A DNA stretch of 64,000 bases from Diphasiastrum complanatum (lineage: Eukaryota; Streptophyta; Lycopodiopsida; Lycopodiales; Lycopodiaceae). Where the stretch lies: assembly GCA_029204225.1 (NCBI GenBank), contig CM055095.1:72461490-72525489 (forward strand), written 5' to 3'. Both the position numbers and the translations under genes were made by a program. Every line of letters starts with the position of its first letter. The first letter of the stretch is position 1. The notes beneath the pieces are model-generated. The model was not told the DNA's origin. It did not search any database and saw only the letters and a list, made by a program, of their open reading frames with translations. Shown here piece by piece: positions 45,501-59,262 of the stretch.

Positions 45501-48500
45501 GCCTGATTGATCCAACTCGAACAGAAATAATTTGAGTGTCGTGAAAAGTTTCATGAATCGTTCGTGATTTGATTTTATCATTTTGAGCTAGAATTTTGCA
45601 TTTTTCTAGTGCATTATTCGCCATCACTTATTTGAATGACTAGGGTCAATTACCGCTTCCAACCCTAGGGGTCGTCCTAATCACCCCGTACTCCCCAATC
45701 AATGAGAGTTTCCAGGCTCTCAGAAGTATGATTGTAGGGAGAGGTTGCTATCTTCACTTGGTTTTTAGGTACAGACTCTGGTTCCTAGATCATCCTTACT
45801 TGCATATAGGGGCTAGTAATAGAATCATTACCAAGATTTTCACTGGGAGTTCCTAGAACCAATTCAGGGTGTTGAAACCATGCTCTTCTATGATCATTCA
45901 CTAGATTTTCGCTATCACTGTTAGATGCTACAGATGAGTGTGTTGGTGGCTCAAAGATTGGGATTTAGGGATTGTGTTATTTCTGCGTATCGAGTGGAGG
46001 TGGTATTTGTCAAGTGCCAATACCGTCAATCACAAGCTCGTATACCTCTAGATAACTATGTTCTCCACAATGATGAACCCTAATCAAACTATCATCGAGA
46101 AGTAGGTTATGATGAAATTCTGGATTGTAGAAGTGATATCGTAATATTTCTCTTCTATACATTTAGCAAACATCGCCGAGTGACGGCAGAAGTTGATACT
46201 CAACTCTACTCATATGTAACTGTCCATTTTTGTTTTCTGTGGTTTTTTATCAGAGCATTTTTCTTAGAGACTATCCCTAACCTCATGTGTTTGGCGTTAT
46301 GCTCTCTAGGGTGGTTTTGCACTTATAGGTCCTCATTTGATGAATATATATTTCTTTAGGGCCTATATAAGATTCGCTCGTTGATTCCATGCTCTGTGTC
46401 TGTGGGGTGCAAGTTATACGTACCGCTCTGTTTGATGAGCGGCAGTATTTTGCCATCTGTTAGGTCTAGGTATTTCGCTAGACGTTTCCAACAGTGGGTG
46501 TGACTAGTGAGACTTAACCAAAGTGGCGTATTTCGGCCACATTTGGTGGACTGCCCGCTCTTGTGTTTCAAAGAGGTCGGGTCCAATTGTCAATTTAGCA
46601 ACTTCATATAACACAATAATGACATGCTTACTCAATCTTGTTTTTCATTATAATAACCATCAATAGCACCACGAGAACTGAGTAGCATCAACTGATTACT
46701 TATCAAGAGTTTCTTTATACAACTCATAACAAGTACAACAATGCCAGAGATATAGGTAGCATGCTAAGGATAATATGATCCAAGCTTTCAACATGCATAA
46801 CGTGTCATCAGAAAAACACTTATAATAACGTGAGCTGGCATTTCACATATTTGTCATAGCGATATCGAGATAAGTTGCGAAAATACCTTAGTGACGAACG
46901 AGGTAACTGGTTTGTCGTGAGAGCTGCTTAGTCATGAATGTGGGGCCTCCTCTTGTACTGCCTTCAAAGATAGTTGCTAGAAACCTTCATAGCTTGTTGT
47001 TTGATTGAAACCATTGGCTCGCCTTCCCAAAATATGAATCTAGGCAACTTTGAAGTGCAATTTGGTATTGCTAGTGTGGTGCTATAGAATTTCAAGAGTA
47101 TGTTTCTCTTTGACAGCATCAACAAGGATCATTTGCCTCGGATATCAGCATTGGAGTGTCTAAAATCTTTTTCACCTTGACAACGGTGATTGCATGCAAG
47201 TGTTAATGACACTCACTAGTTTCACTCACTTTGATTTGTGGGTTCTTCAATTGGCAGCGGTGCTCACAATCGCTATCAACAGTAGTTCATCCCTTCGTGA
47301 CTACCACAGAAGTATGTAGCAGCTGGGTTATGTTCAATCTGTGCATTATGCATATGCTTGTCAGCGCTCAGTCATCTCTCGAAGGTAGTCAAGGATAGAA
47401 TATGTTCCTCATTTGCCAAATAGACCAATTAGCTGTAGCAGCGATGATGGAAGATCATAACATGATTCCTCAAATGTGTGAGCCAGTGCTCAGATTGTTA
47501 GCATGTCTTAGTTCAGAATGCTTGTAAAGAAACCCGTGGATCAGTATACTGACAGATTGGATGCATGCTAGTAGATCATCGCACCTTTATGAGGTGACTT
47601 CAATGAAACTCAGCTTGCGAAATCAATGTACGATCAGATTGACTACAATAAGAGAGTGAGCCAACGCTCCTTGAGTAGTTACACATACTGAAATTGCTTC
47701 GTGAAGACTGTATACTGGAGCTTGGATACCATACTATTTCCTTCGAGACTCATACTCAGAAATGTACTCCTCATCTTCCACGAGATGGCATTTAGCTTGA
47801 CAACTGTCAATGAAGGTCTGAGGTGTTGGAGCTTCAGAGTGTTCTCTCTGATAAGCGAAGGAGTGTGTAGCTGAATACTGATGGCTCATAGATTTATAGC
47901 TGCTATCACTGATTAGTAGAACATTGGATAGACAGCAGAGGTCCATAGATCTCTTTTCTGGCAATGATGGCGGTCCAGACGCATCGCAGATAATGTACTT
48001 CCAAGAAATTGGTAATTACGGCTCAATCATTGATTAGTTGCTGGAACAACCGGGTTGGGCAACGTAGCTCAGTTGATCAGCGATGAAATAGAGTTATATA
48101 ACAATGTAGCTTTCTAGATGGCGATCAACAGCAAGTCCGTGACTTAGATAGACACCTTACTTCGATGATTAGGTAGCCCAAATAGCAATGAAGGAGGTCA
48201 GATTAATCCATACTGTTCATTGCGTTGCTTGAAAACTCGATTTTGAAAATGACGGTTGTTCCATGGCTTCCCCTTCAACGTGTTCACAATATCTTTTGTC
48301 ATAGTAGATTCACCATTTATGCCACCAATTGATTATGTTCATGAAGCGAGTATACTCAAGATGGTAGATTCACCATTTATGCCATATCTCTTGTGGACAC
48401 CAATTTATTCACCATATTTATTGTGTTGTATGATTTTCAACACACTCTTGATAATGTGATATAGTATACATAAATGATTTCAAAACTATGAAGATGCTTG

Positions 48501-49049
48501 AGGTTGCAAATAGTAGAGCATTCTATGTGTATGTAGGGCTCACAACTTCTTTGTTTTTTAGAAGCCTTAAAGAGGCACACATACCATATAGACAAGGCTA
48601 TTGTGGATTTATTTCATTAGCATACTTGTTAATATAATTCTCCTTTGTGCTATTCATAAAAGATTTATTTCTTATGATATCTTGGGAAATAAGAAAAAGG
48701 CATGTGTAACCCATATAATAGAAGAAGCATTATGATGTCATTGCTAATAGTGACAAGAGGAGAGACTATCCCTACTCAAAATATAGAATTCAAGGGGCTC
48801 GCCCACTTGTGCTAACAAAAGTGGCATGATATGAATATACATGTTATTATAGGCAATTATCTATTATCTACACAATGTTATGTATTTGTTGAGTTGGTTT
48901 TGGGCCTTCATAATGTACCATACTTATCTACCACGTTACACTTTAATTTTAAAGAGGATAGTTTGTGATGATTGTATGACATGTTGTGAAGTGTGTTTTG
49001 GGATACTGAAAAAAGGACTCCAAATTTAGAATCTCCAACATCCACCTTG
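45501..49049. other. 3.5 kb without recognisable gene
   Basis: Both strands were read. No domain, RNA gene or terminal repeat was recognised. A few CAGCGATGA-like words (about 47440, 48079) recall the cluster at 42.5 kb. The base composition is less AT-rich than the TE-free stretches at 20-22 kb, so an unrecognised non-autonomous transposon is possible. Confidence 0.4.
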
Positions 49050-49530
49050 CAACTTTAGAATACAAGGTAGTTGTGACGGGGTATCATGACAATAATTGTG
49101 GTCTTTACAAGTTGGATGGGACAAGCCAATGAATATGGGTTGGCATTGTCTGGTGCATCTCAATCTGCGACTATGACATCATAGGATGGATCAGCTCAAT
49201 TACAAGAGTTTGCATGTGATGAGCAAGTTGAAGATGGTGCATGGATTGCAAAAAATATAGGACATGCAACACTTGATCTATGAGGGTTGCATGATGGAGA
49301 AAAGATTTAAAAGGGTGGAGCGACATGAGCCAAGAGGATATCTAAACTCATCCACAATGATCTTTGTTGTCCAACAAAGACCATGTCATTGGGTGGAGAC
49401 TATTACTTCATGATGCTCATAGATGATTATTCCAAGAAGACATGGATATATTTTTTGAAAAAAAAGCCAGACGTTATTTTTCAAAGAATTTAAGGCTTGT
49501 GCTCCAACGTGTGTTAGCACATTACGGAGA
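49050..49530 (+). mobile_element. Ty1/Copia fragment S: GAG-pre-integrase and integrase start
   Basis: The plus strand shows LHVMSKLKMVHGLQ-like and LIHNDLCCPTKTMSLGGDYY followed by MLIDDYSKKTWIYFLKKK, the start of a Copia integrase core. No LTRs assigned. It is broken, with several breaks. Confidence 0.75.
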
Positions 49531-50004
49531 TAGTATTGCCAGGTTGGGCCATGTATACTAGGAGATATCTGGTTCTCAACCGCCACCTTCCTCTTAGCAG
49601 CTGTCTTCCTCCCACATGCCACCACCCACCTAGTTGCCATCGTCTTTCCGCATGCCACCACCTCCATGCCAGCCCTCCACCTCTTCCCGCATGCACACTC
49701 CTTCCAACTACCGCATGCACGACCATGCTCCTCACAACAAGGGAGGGGCTTGGTGCCATTCACTCCACCACTGATCCATCTCATTCAAGCATCTCCTCCA
49801 TGTTCTAGAGGTTGCGAGACCCCACCCCACTATCTACCGTGTCCAGCACCCACACCACCAATGAGAAGGATGATGATGACCTCAACTTTGTGTCGGCCAC
49901 CCAATATGACCATCCGTACAACACACCGTCCACCACTCATGGTGAGGACCCACCTCCTCAGAAAATGGAGGATGTGGAATTCCCTGAGGCGTGCACTACC
50001 AGTT
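49531..50004. other. C-rich, proline-coding-like stretch of unknown nature
   Basis: Repeated CCACC/CATGC words give long open frames on both strands (for example 49666-50145 plus). Their Pro/His/Thr bias reflects composition. It lies between integrase fragment S and LTR M and could be the variable linker that follows a Copia integrase, but no motif shows it. Confidence 0.35.
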
Positions 50005-50616
50005 GATAGTAGCAAACACAATAATGAAACTAGAGCTAGATTGCGCGATGATTGCGGAAGCAAGAGCAGTCAATCAAACAAAGCAATCAGAAGGTTGAAA
50101 GCATGCAATACTGACATAAAATTTGAACGCAGAACCAGACAATAATTTATTCAGATTAAGTATAATGAAATACAAGTCAGATAATGCTGGTAAGCACAAG
50201 ACTATAGTGGATGGAACCGCGTGCTCACAAAGCTAACTTACAATATGTAAAAGCTATGAGCTCATTATAACAATCGGTTTGAAAGAAATAATCAATGCAT
50301 GAAGGCATCTACAATGTGTCTCTGATAAGTTGGCATCTCAGCGTCAATGTGCGCTTGAGCATATTCTCTATATTCGAATGTCATTCGAAACCACTTGAAG
50401 AAGATCAAAGACTTGGCCATCTCTGACTACTTCGACGATTGACCAAAGGCTCTGAAGTAGCCAACTCATCCGACTGCTTCGACGATCAAGTCTGTCAATA
50501 ATCAGATAAGCACTATCAAGCATTCACCATAAGCAATCACCATAAGGAAGAGGAAGAACACAACATCACAATCACACTATTACACTTAATAATGAATAGT
50601 ACAATAAACCCTAAAT

Positions 50617-50650
<34 letters not shown>

Positions 50651-50749
50651 TAGTAGTTGACTCTAGACTAGCCTATAACTACTTATAGCTGGTAACAATT
50701 GTCAAAAATAAATTGTAAATCGTAATAAGTTTATCATTGTTTTCTAACA
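50005..50749 (-). repeat. 3' LTR of element M, about 745 bp
   Basis: It starts TGTTAGAAAACAATG directly after the purine tract and plausibly ends TGCTACTATCA at 50005. It includes a (GA)n run (50619-50647) beside AAACCCTAAA, a telo-box-like motif. Confidence 0.65.
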
Positions 50750-52350
50750 CTCTCCCTCAATGATAAAATTACATTCTTCTATTTCTAATAGCGTACGAAA
50801 CTTTTCAAATTTACATCTAACTAATGATTTAGTAAATATATCTGCCACTTGATCTTCAGATTTATAGAAAACAAGATCAATGGCTCCATCAAGAATTTTC
50901 TCTCAAACGAAATGACAATGTATTTCTATGTGCTTAGTTCGAGCATGTAGAGTTGGAATTTTGGCAAGGTGAATGCAACTTTGGTTGTCACAAGAGATAG
51001 TAGTCACATCCACCTATGGTTGATCTAAATTAACAAGCAATCTTCGTAACCATACCGCTTTTTGTGTAGCATTGCTGAGTGCACGATATTCAGCTTCTGT
51101 CGAAGATAAGACTATTGTGGGTTGCTTTTTGCTACTCCATGAAACTGCAGTTGTACCATAACTAAATGTATGACCACTGGTAGATCTTCTGTCATCACTA
51201 TTACTTGCCCAATCGGCATCTGTGTAATCTACCAACATTGGCGCTTCAGACTAATCATACTTCAAACCAAAATTCAATGTCCCTCGAATGTACCTGAGAA
51301 TATGTTTAGTAGACTTCCAGTGTGCTTGACTAGGATCTTGCATAAATTGACTAACAATACCAACAACATAAGAAATATTAGGTCATGTGTGTCAATATAT
51401 CAAACTACCCACCACCTGTCTGTACAAGTAAGCATCAACTTTCTCAGATTCATCATATGCAGTAAGCTTCATGTTGATATCCCAAAGGCTTACAATCCTG
51501 CATATTGAACTTATAAAGCATATCTTGTGCATATTTTCTTTGTTTAAGAAAGACAACGTCTTCCTTTTGCCATACTTCAATACCAAGACAATAGTGCATC
51601 AATCCTAGATCGCTCATGTCAAAATTATTGGAATGCTTCAATCCATAAATAGCTTTGTTGAGCTTGCAAACAAGATGTTCTCTTCTTGGCTCAACAAATC
51701 CTTGAGGTTGTACTAAATACACCTTTTCATCCAGCACTCCATTAAGAAAAGCAAATTTAACGTCCATTTCCAGGATCTTCCAACCATAGAAAGTAGAAAT
51801 AACAATGATAGAACGTATAGTACCATCTTAGCTACGGGTGCGAAGGTTTTCTCAAAATCAATACCTTCCTGTTGCTCAAACCAATCATGCTTTGTACTTG
51901 TTGAGTTGCCCATCCGCTCCATATTTGATTTTATAAATCCTTACCATCAGGTAGCTTAACCAAGTTTCATGGCCTATTTTTCGATATGGCCTCCATTTCA
52001 GTTTCCATAGTTGCACGCCACTCCTTGTGCTCCTTTGCTTCATCAAACATTTTTGGCTCTTGTGCCTTGAGTATGAAACCCATCAGGGCTAGATTCATCT
52101 CTAACCTTGCAGGAGGTTTTCGATTTCTGTTTGACCTTCTAAGCTCTCTCTGTTCGCTAGACTCGGAGTATCTCCCTTCTTAGCATCACCCATGACTGAT
52201 AAGTACCATTTAGGTACTCTCTTAGGGATTTCAGCATCAAACTTGCCTTTGTCAATTGGATCTTTTGCATCAAAATCCACTTCTTTCTTGACCTGTACTT
52301 TCGCTCCCTCTGTTGGATTTCGATGCTCAGCCTCAAATCCATTCAATAAT
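50005..52350 (-). mobile_element. Ty1/Copia element M: LTR, RNase H, RT
   Basis: On the minus strand: a linker-like acidic frame (52346-52101), RT blocks (DVKFAFLNGVLDEKVYLVQP; DLGLMHYCLGIEVWQKEDV) and RNase H (DYTDADWASNSDDRRSTSGH; KKQPTIVLSSTEAEYRAL). The polypurine tract TTGAGGGAGAG (50750-50760) and the 3' LTR follow. Gag and integrase were not seen. It is broken, with several breaks. Confidence 0.85.
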
Positions 52351-52536
52351 GAGCATCATGAAAAATCTGTCAAAGTCATCGACTTCATCGACTTCGACTT
52401 CTCTCATGTAGATATATACATATGTTCAAACTCGACATCGATTGACTCGACTTGCTTGACATCGACGTTTTTCTCACCAACCATCAACTAACCGACTTTT
52501 ATCGACTTTTTTCAATCAGGGAAAAATCGATCCAAA

Positions 52537-53960
52537 TAAACTGTCAGAAGACTTTATGGCAGTTCACCAATTATTGTACATACATTTATTGTTACAAGGC
52601 GGTCGTAATAAATAGTAGATAGCATTTAATACTAAAGATTATTTTAAAGAGGCAGATATTTTAGCAAGTAGATACTTGTCAAAGTAGATATTTATAATAT
52701 AGAATCAACTGAGAACTCACTTAGGATTAAGTGGATCACAAATCAATCCTCTCATAAGAAGAATTCTTATTGTCAGTATTACTACACTCAACGAACATGC
52801 TAAAGTTATTACTTCAAGCAATTGTACTCATTGTTGATATTAATCAGAGTGTAATTTCTGTCTCACTACTGTATCGTTTTATGGAGCATTTGTGTGAATC
52901 ATTCATCTTGATTATTTTGTTGCTAACTGACGTGCTTCCGATCCTAAACTGTCCTCGCTCAAGCTTTTGCTGCCAGTCATTATGATCAGATATCAGAGTT
53001 CTATTTCTATCAATTCTCTACTAATCTGATATCAGCTCATACTCTTGATTTTCGAGATGGTATCAGAATGGGCAGTTCAGTAATATGTATTTCTACTGTG
53101 GATTATCAGTCCTGTTTCTATCAAGACATCGTTCTAGCAAGCGCGCAACCAACAATATTTCGATTTCATTGTTTCTATCAACGATCTCACTCAAACCAAA
53201 ATGGATCTGTCTTCTAGTTCATCTCTGATTGACAAATTCGACGGAGATAACTACTATATCTAGAAATTCAAGATGAAGGTCATGCTACGAGCCAAAGAAT
53301 TGTGGGACATCGTTGATGGCACAGAACTCAAACTAGAAGGTGATGCAGCCATCATCACCAAATGGAGACTGAGAGATGGTAAGGCATTTGCCATGATTAC
53401 TCTCAATATCAAGGATACCCAAATCAGCCATATACGTGTTGCTCAGATTGATAAGGATGCTTGGGACATCCTAGCAACCCTCTACGATATCAAGGACGTG
53501 ACTTCCAAGCTTCACTTGAGGAAGAGATTCTTCACCTTGAGAATGTCTGATGCAGATAATGTTTTGAGTCATCTCAACACTTTCAAAAATTTTATGGAGC
53601 AAATGATTGCCACTGGCCTAGTCATGGAAGATTCTGATGCTGTTATGACTCTATTATCAAGTCTACCTGAAGCCTATGAAAATTGGGTCATGGCAATTTT
53701 GACCCAGGAGCAATGCTTCTACAAGAGGAGATTAGAAGAACTGCATCCTCCTCCGCGGATCCTCAAGCTCTACACTCAAAAAAAATCAAAAGTTCAGATC
53801 AAAGAGATCTACACAGTCAGATTATCCTGACAAGAGGAGCAATATGCAGCAGCCTGTATCAAACATACTATCAACTTCAAACTCTTCATCATTCCAACCA
53901 GTGTAGAAATATTTTGCAGATACTATAAGAGATGATACCATAATGATGTTATCTTGGAAG
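52537..53960 (+). mobile_element. Ty1/Copia element N: LTR, PBS and gag
   Basis: The LTR is taken as 52537 (TGTCAGAAGACT) to about 53056. The PBS TGGTATCAGAATG is at 53058-53070. Gag starts near 53201 (MDLSSSSSLIDKFDGDNYY-like) and is open from 53273 to about 53830 (AKELWDIVDGTELKLEGDAA; DKDAWDILATLYDIKD; LRKRFFTLRMSDADNVLSHL). It ends at the LTR of element O (53987). Gag has about two breaks. Confidence 0.8.
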
Positions 53961-53986
53961 ATAAAAACGTTGCTAGGTTTGATTAC

Positions 53987-54256
53987 TTAAAATTTGCTTC
54001 AAACAGGAACACAGATCATGCTACACAAAAACACAAACAGAAAACATTCTTCACACCAAGCTCACGTAGCAACTGTATTTCACAAAATGAAAATACACTG
54101 TACATATAGTTCTTCACTCAGGCAACCCATGCATGGTCCAGGTTGCCGTTGACAGGATGCGTGTCCCGTCGACTCGCCTCGTGGTGAGGCCAACTAATCC
54201 TTATCTACTAATAGGATCCACAGTACAGTACCACAATGATTCTACTTTAATTCTAA
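53987..54256 (-). repeat. 3' LTR of element O, 270 bp, non-canonical ends
   Basis: On the minus strand it starts TTAGAATTAAAG after the purine tract and ends AATTTTAA at 53987. The length is identical to the LTR of element F and most bases agree, including the paired hairpin region. Confidence 0.8.
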
Positions 54257-55782
54257 CTCTCTCCCTTAAAGTAGAGTCTACTTTTTATACAGTCATATAC
54301 ATAGCTTTAAAGTCAACAAACTTTAAGTACAGAAAGCTTTGATCTAAACTTATCAAACTTTTCTCTAACAAGTGGCTTAGTAAAAATATCAACTAGTTGT
54401 TCTTCTGTACTACAATGAACAACATGAATTTCACGACTCAGCAGCCTCTCACGTATAAAGTGATACTGAATCTCAATGTGTTTGGTTCTCGCATGGAACA
54501 CTAGATTCTTTGCTAGCTGAATGCCACTCTGACTATCACTATGTATAGTTGTGGGATTTTTTTGCTTCATGCCAACTTCATCCAAGATTTGCCTCAACCA
54601 TATAGCTTTTTGTGCTTCATTATACATTGCCTTATATCTGCTTTCGTTGTGGATAAAGCAACTATACTTTGCTTTTTACTAGACTAGGAAAAACAACGGT
54701 CACAAAGCTGGAATACATATCCTGTGGTGGATCTACATCATAGTCACCTCCCCAATCCGCATCCACATAGCCATAAAGCTCAGGTAAACCCTTATGCTTC
54801 CTGTAAACCAAGCCATAATCGGAAGTTCCTTTGACATATCGCAAAATGCATTTAGCTGCCTTCCAATGCGTTTCCGTAGGTGTTGCCATAAATTGACTTA
54901 CAATGCCAACAACATAGCATATATCTGGTCTAGTCGTGGTAAGGTAAATCAAGCTCCCTACTAACTGTCTATACAACATAGCATCAAATGGCTATGACTC
55001 ATCAAGCTTAGAAAGCTTTTTACCTGGTTCAATAGGAGTGTTCACTGGCTTGCAATCCTGCAACCTGAACCTGTGCAGCAACTCTCTGACATACTTCACC
55101 TGTGTTAAACCCACTTCGTGTCCTTTTTGCCACACCTCCACTCCAAGGCAATAATGCATTAGGCTGAGATCTGTCATCTCGAATTGTTCCATGAGGTCTT
55201 TCTTGATTATGTCTATCATCTCTTGATTATTTCTCATGATAATCAAGTCATCAACATAAAGAGCAATCAAAGCAACCATACCATCAAAGCACAAGACATA
55301 AAGATTTGGATCAGAATGTGTTCTCACCATCCCCTTAGAGCAAAAGTAGGCATCAATCCTGCTATACCATGCACGTGGTGCCTATTTAAGACCATAAAGC
55401 GCTTTCTTCAAGCGACATACTTTATTCTCTTGTCCTTTCGCTACAAAGCCTTTAGGTTGATCCATGAACACCTCTTCTTCTAACTCACCATTTAGAAAAG
55501 CAGATTTCACATCCATCTGATGCAAAGGCCAACTAAAATGCTAAGCTAAATCAATAAGTAGGTGTAGAGTATTCCACTTACATTTTGGCGCAAAGGTTTC
55601 CTCATAGTCAATGTCTTTACTTTGTGCATACCCTTTGATCACCAAGCTTTGTGCTTTGCTATACTTCCATCTGCATGGTACTTAGTCATGTATACCCATT
55701 TACAACCAATGGGTTTTTTGCCAACTGGTGGTTCCACTAAGTCCCATGTGCTATGCTTCGCAATTGACTCCATCTCCTCTCC
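53987..55782 (-). mobile_element. Ty1/Copia element O: RT, RNase H and LTR (family F)
   Basis: The minus strand shows an RT start (CKWVYMTKYHADGSIAKHKA near 55700), RT core (LYVDDLIIMRNNQEM near 55260; MTDLSLMHYCLGVEVWQKG), the TTTRPDICYVVG block and RNase H (LPELYGYVDADWGGDYD; LVFHARTKHIEIQYHFIR; LVDIFTKPL). AAGGGAGAG and a 270-bp LTR (53987-54256) follow. It is broken, with a few breaks. Gag and integrase are absent; element P abuts at 55783. Confidence 0.85.
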
Positions 55783-56252
55783 CATGTCTAGGCAATTTTG
55801 AGAGGTGACATGCAGTACATGCAATATCCATGCATGCAGTTATACATGTGGATCCCTGCTAGTTGTTTTAACTAAGTTAAGTGGACTTTCCATGCAACTC
55901 CACTGTAGGAATTCAAGTCTCTTTGATGTAGGAAAATTTTGGCATGTTTTGCCATATTGTGAATATTGAGATTTTGGTGTTTTGAGTTCATTCTCTCTCT
56001 ACCCGATTTGTAAGTGTTGATTTTCTCTCTCTACCCAAGAGCAGGCTATTTTTCCAAAACTGAGCACTTAGAATTATTTCTGACATTCATTCCTCATAGT
56101 AAAAAGTTAGTTTTTTCTATCTGATGTATGCCATTGTGCTCTTGCCTTAGATTTTTCAAGTAATCTGTTCTTTGATCAATCTTGTGCAATCACAACACCT
56201 CAGTAAAATCTTGTAAGGTGTGTGGTGAAGTTCACACATGCTAAAAACTTCA
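55783..56252 (+). repeat. LTR portion of element P
   Basis: It is homologous to the LTR of element G in inverse orientation. It ends ...CTAAAAACTTCA before the PBS. It contains CATGCATGC and other GCATG words near 55805-55835. Confidence 0.75.
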
Positions 56253-59200
56253 CATGGTATTAGAGCTTCATGCTTTGAAGACGTGAGGGTGTAGACAGTG
56301 CTTTTACTTGCAAAAACATGGATTTGGGAGAGGAATCCAAACTCACTGACAAACAAGTCATCTATGGACCATAAGTGGATCAAATCAAGCCTGATCTGCT
56401 CCAGTTGAGCCCTGTATGGACAGAGACTCACACGTGTGAAATCGGCCCTCTTTGTTTGAGTGCCACTTCTCAAGGAATGATCCAAATTTGATGTTCTATA
56501 GCTTGTTGGATAGGTATTGAAGAGTAGAATGTGTTGCTCAAGTTTTTAAATCAATTTGATTTGTTTTTAGAATAGTTTTAGACAATCAGAGAGTTTGAGA
56601 GAGTACTCATCTCATGGGATATGCCAAAGTGAGCACACATCAGCTCTTTTCACCAATTTCTTCAATTTTCATTGTCAATCAAGTAGAATTGGATAGAACT
56701 GAGTTTTGTGAGGTCTTAGACTTTTCATTTCACACAAATTATTGTGTCTGAGTTGAAAGTAAGTTCCTAGAGAGTTTATCAGTTCTTTGAAACTCGTGGG
56801 AGAGATAGACTTCTTACTTGCATGTGCTTCATTTCTATGATTGAAGCAAGATCAAAATTCAAGATAAATTCTGTTCAGAGTTTGATCTCACATTCTATTG
56901 CTAGATTTCATAGGTTGGATCAACATTATCAGTGTTAGATCCTAGATTGAGATAGCAAGCAACATTTTCAACTCCATCTTTGTCATTGCTTGAATTTCTC
57001 ATAGAGAAAATGTCTTCATCTGGTTCACATTTCTTGGAGCACAATGAGAGATTAACATCTTCAAACTATGCAATGTGGAAGATTAGAATGGAATCATTAT
57101 TGATTCTACAAGATGTAATGGACATTGTGAGTGGAGCTGAAGAAGAACCTGCAGCACCTAATGAAACTACAGCATTCAATAAAGGAACCAGAATTGCCCT
57201 TCATTTCATAAAAATGAATGCCTGAAATGAAGTGTTAAGAGAGATTAGTACATGCACCACTGCCAAGGAGGCTTGCGACACGCTAAAAACAATCTATGAA
57301 ATTAAGAACACTTCTAAATTGCTTATACTTAGAAACCAAATCTTTCTAAGTTATTAGAGAGTAGATGGGAGTGCTTCATCATATGTAATGAGAGTAAAGG
57401 ATCTTTATCAAGAGTTAGCTGGTATTGGAGATGCTCTTAAAAACACTGAATTTGTTCAAGTAGTCCTTAATGGAATTAGAGATGAGTATGACAATATTGT
57501 GCAGACTTATGCTGTCAGGGAGGAACTTCCATCCTCGGAGACACTGCAAGGTATTCTCATTGATGAAGAAAGCAGACAAGATAACAAGATGCTAAGGATC
57601 AACAGACTTTCATTGAAAGATGGTGGAGATGACAAAGCACTCTTCATCAAAGACAAGTCAAGAGGCAAGGGCAAAGGTCAATAACACTTCAAGACTACCA
57701 AAGACATTGTCAAAGGAGCTTCAACCTTGTGAAGCTTGAGTTTTGGCAAAATCACACAGAAGGCCTTTTCCAAGGTCAAGCATCAAAACAATGCATCCAT
57801 TTGAACTCGTGCACTCTGATGTTTATTTCTCTTCAACCAAAAGCAAAGGAGGAGAAAATTGCTTTGTTTCCTTTCTAGATGATTATACAAGATATTCTTG
57901 GATCTATATGCTGTCTTCTAAAGCCATGGTTTATGATGTTTTCCTTACTTTCAAAGCTTATATAGAAAAGCTTTACTTTCAAGTTGAAAGCTTTGAGAAG
58001 TGATAGTGGAGGTGAATACACCTCCAATAAGTTTAAAGACTTTTGTAAGAGAGAGGGAATACAAAGAGAATTTTCTTGTTCTTATACTCCTCAGCAAAAT
58101 AATTGCATGTGCAAATTATCTTTGTAATAGGCTTCCTAATCTTGCAATAGAAGGAAGAACACCATTTGAGATGTTGTATAAGAAAAAGCCTAAGGTAGAT
58201 CATCTTAGGATCTTTGGTTGTGTATGCTTTGTGCATGTACCTTTAGAAACTAGGAAGAAGGATGATCTTAGTGCTATAAAAGGAATTTATGTAGGATATG
58301 CATCTACTAAAAAAGCATACAAAGTATATCTTCCCTCTACTGACAAGAATGTTCTTACTAGAGATGTGATCTTTCATGAAGATCAGAAGTTTAACTTGGA
58401 TGAAGCACATATCAAGGAGTCTCATGCAAGATCTACAATCATCAATCTTGATGCATGTGAGGCCGAGGCTTGAGGAGAGCAACTTCAAGCACCTACATCA
58501 AGAAGATCTACAAGAGAAAGATCTGAGCCAAGGAGGCTCACATATGATGTGGAAGGAAGGCAAGTGGAAGGTGAAGCTTCCTATGATGCTCTCTTCATAT
58601 CAGATGAAGAGCCTAAAGATGTCCAAGAAGCACTTCAATCCAAGATGTGGGTTGAAGGAATGACCCAAGAGTTTGAAGCCTTGATGTCAAACAACACATG
58701 GGAGCTTGTGGAGCCACCAAACAACATGCATGTGATTGGATGTAAGTGGGTTTTCAAGATCAAGTATAATAATGATGGATCTATTAATAAATATAAAGCA
58801 AGACTTTGTGCTAAAGGCTACTCTCAAATCAACGGTCTTGACTATGTAGACACCTTTGCACTAGTTGCAAAAATGGTAACAATCAGAATACTCATATTTC
58901 ATGTTATCACAATTGGAGGATGTTTCAGCTTGATGTTTCTAATGCCTTTCTCAATGGTTACCTTGAGGAGGAGATTTACATGGAGCAATCACCTGGATTT
59001 GTGAAAGAAGGTGAAGAATCAAAAGTTTGTCTTTTGTTCAAAAGTCTTTATGGACTGAAACAAGCACCAAGGTCTTGGTATGCAAGGCTCAACTCCTATC
59101 TCATATCACTCGGATTTTGTCTTAGTGAATATGACCCCTCTCTGTATATTAAGTTTGTAAATAACTTTGTAGTTATTCTTCTCATCTATGTAGATGATAT

Positions 59201-59262
59201 CATTCTTTGTGGAAATAATGAGAAGCTAGTTGAAGACACTAAGCATGCACTTGAAGAGAATC
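55783..59262 (+). mobile_element. Ty1/Copia element P: LTR, PBS, gag, integrase, RT
   Basis: An LTR portion at 55783-56252 (same family as G) is followed by a PBS (TGGTATTAGAGC, 56255-56266) and gag from 56990 (HNERLTSSNYAMWKIRMESL) to 57684. Integrase parts come next (DDYTRYSWIYMLSSKAMVYD; NYLCNRLPNLAIEGRTPFEM). RT follows ([72 protein letters not shown]). RNase H and the second LTR are absent. It is broken, with several breaks, though long frames remain. Confidence 0.9.

Noticed and set aside
49666-50145. A 159-codon Pro/His-rich plus-strand frame
   Set aside because: It is driven by CCACC/CATGC-rich composition, with several long frames on both strands, and it runs into the LTR of element M.
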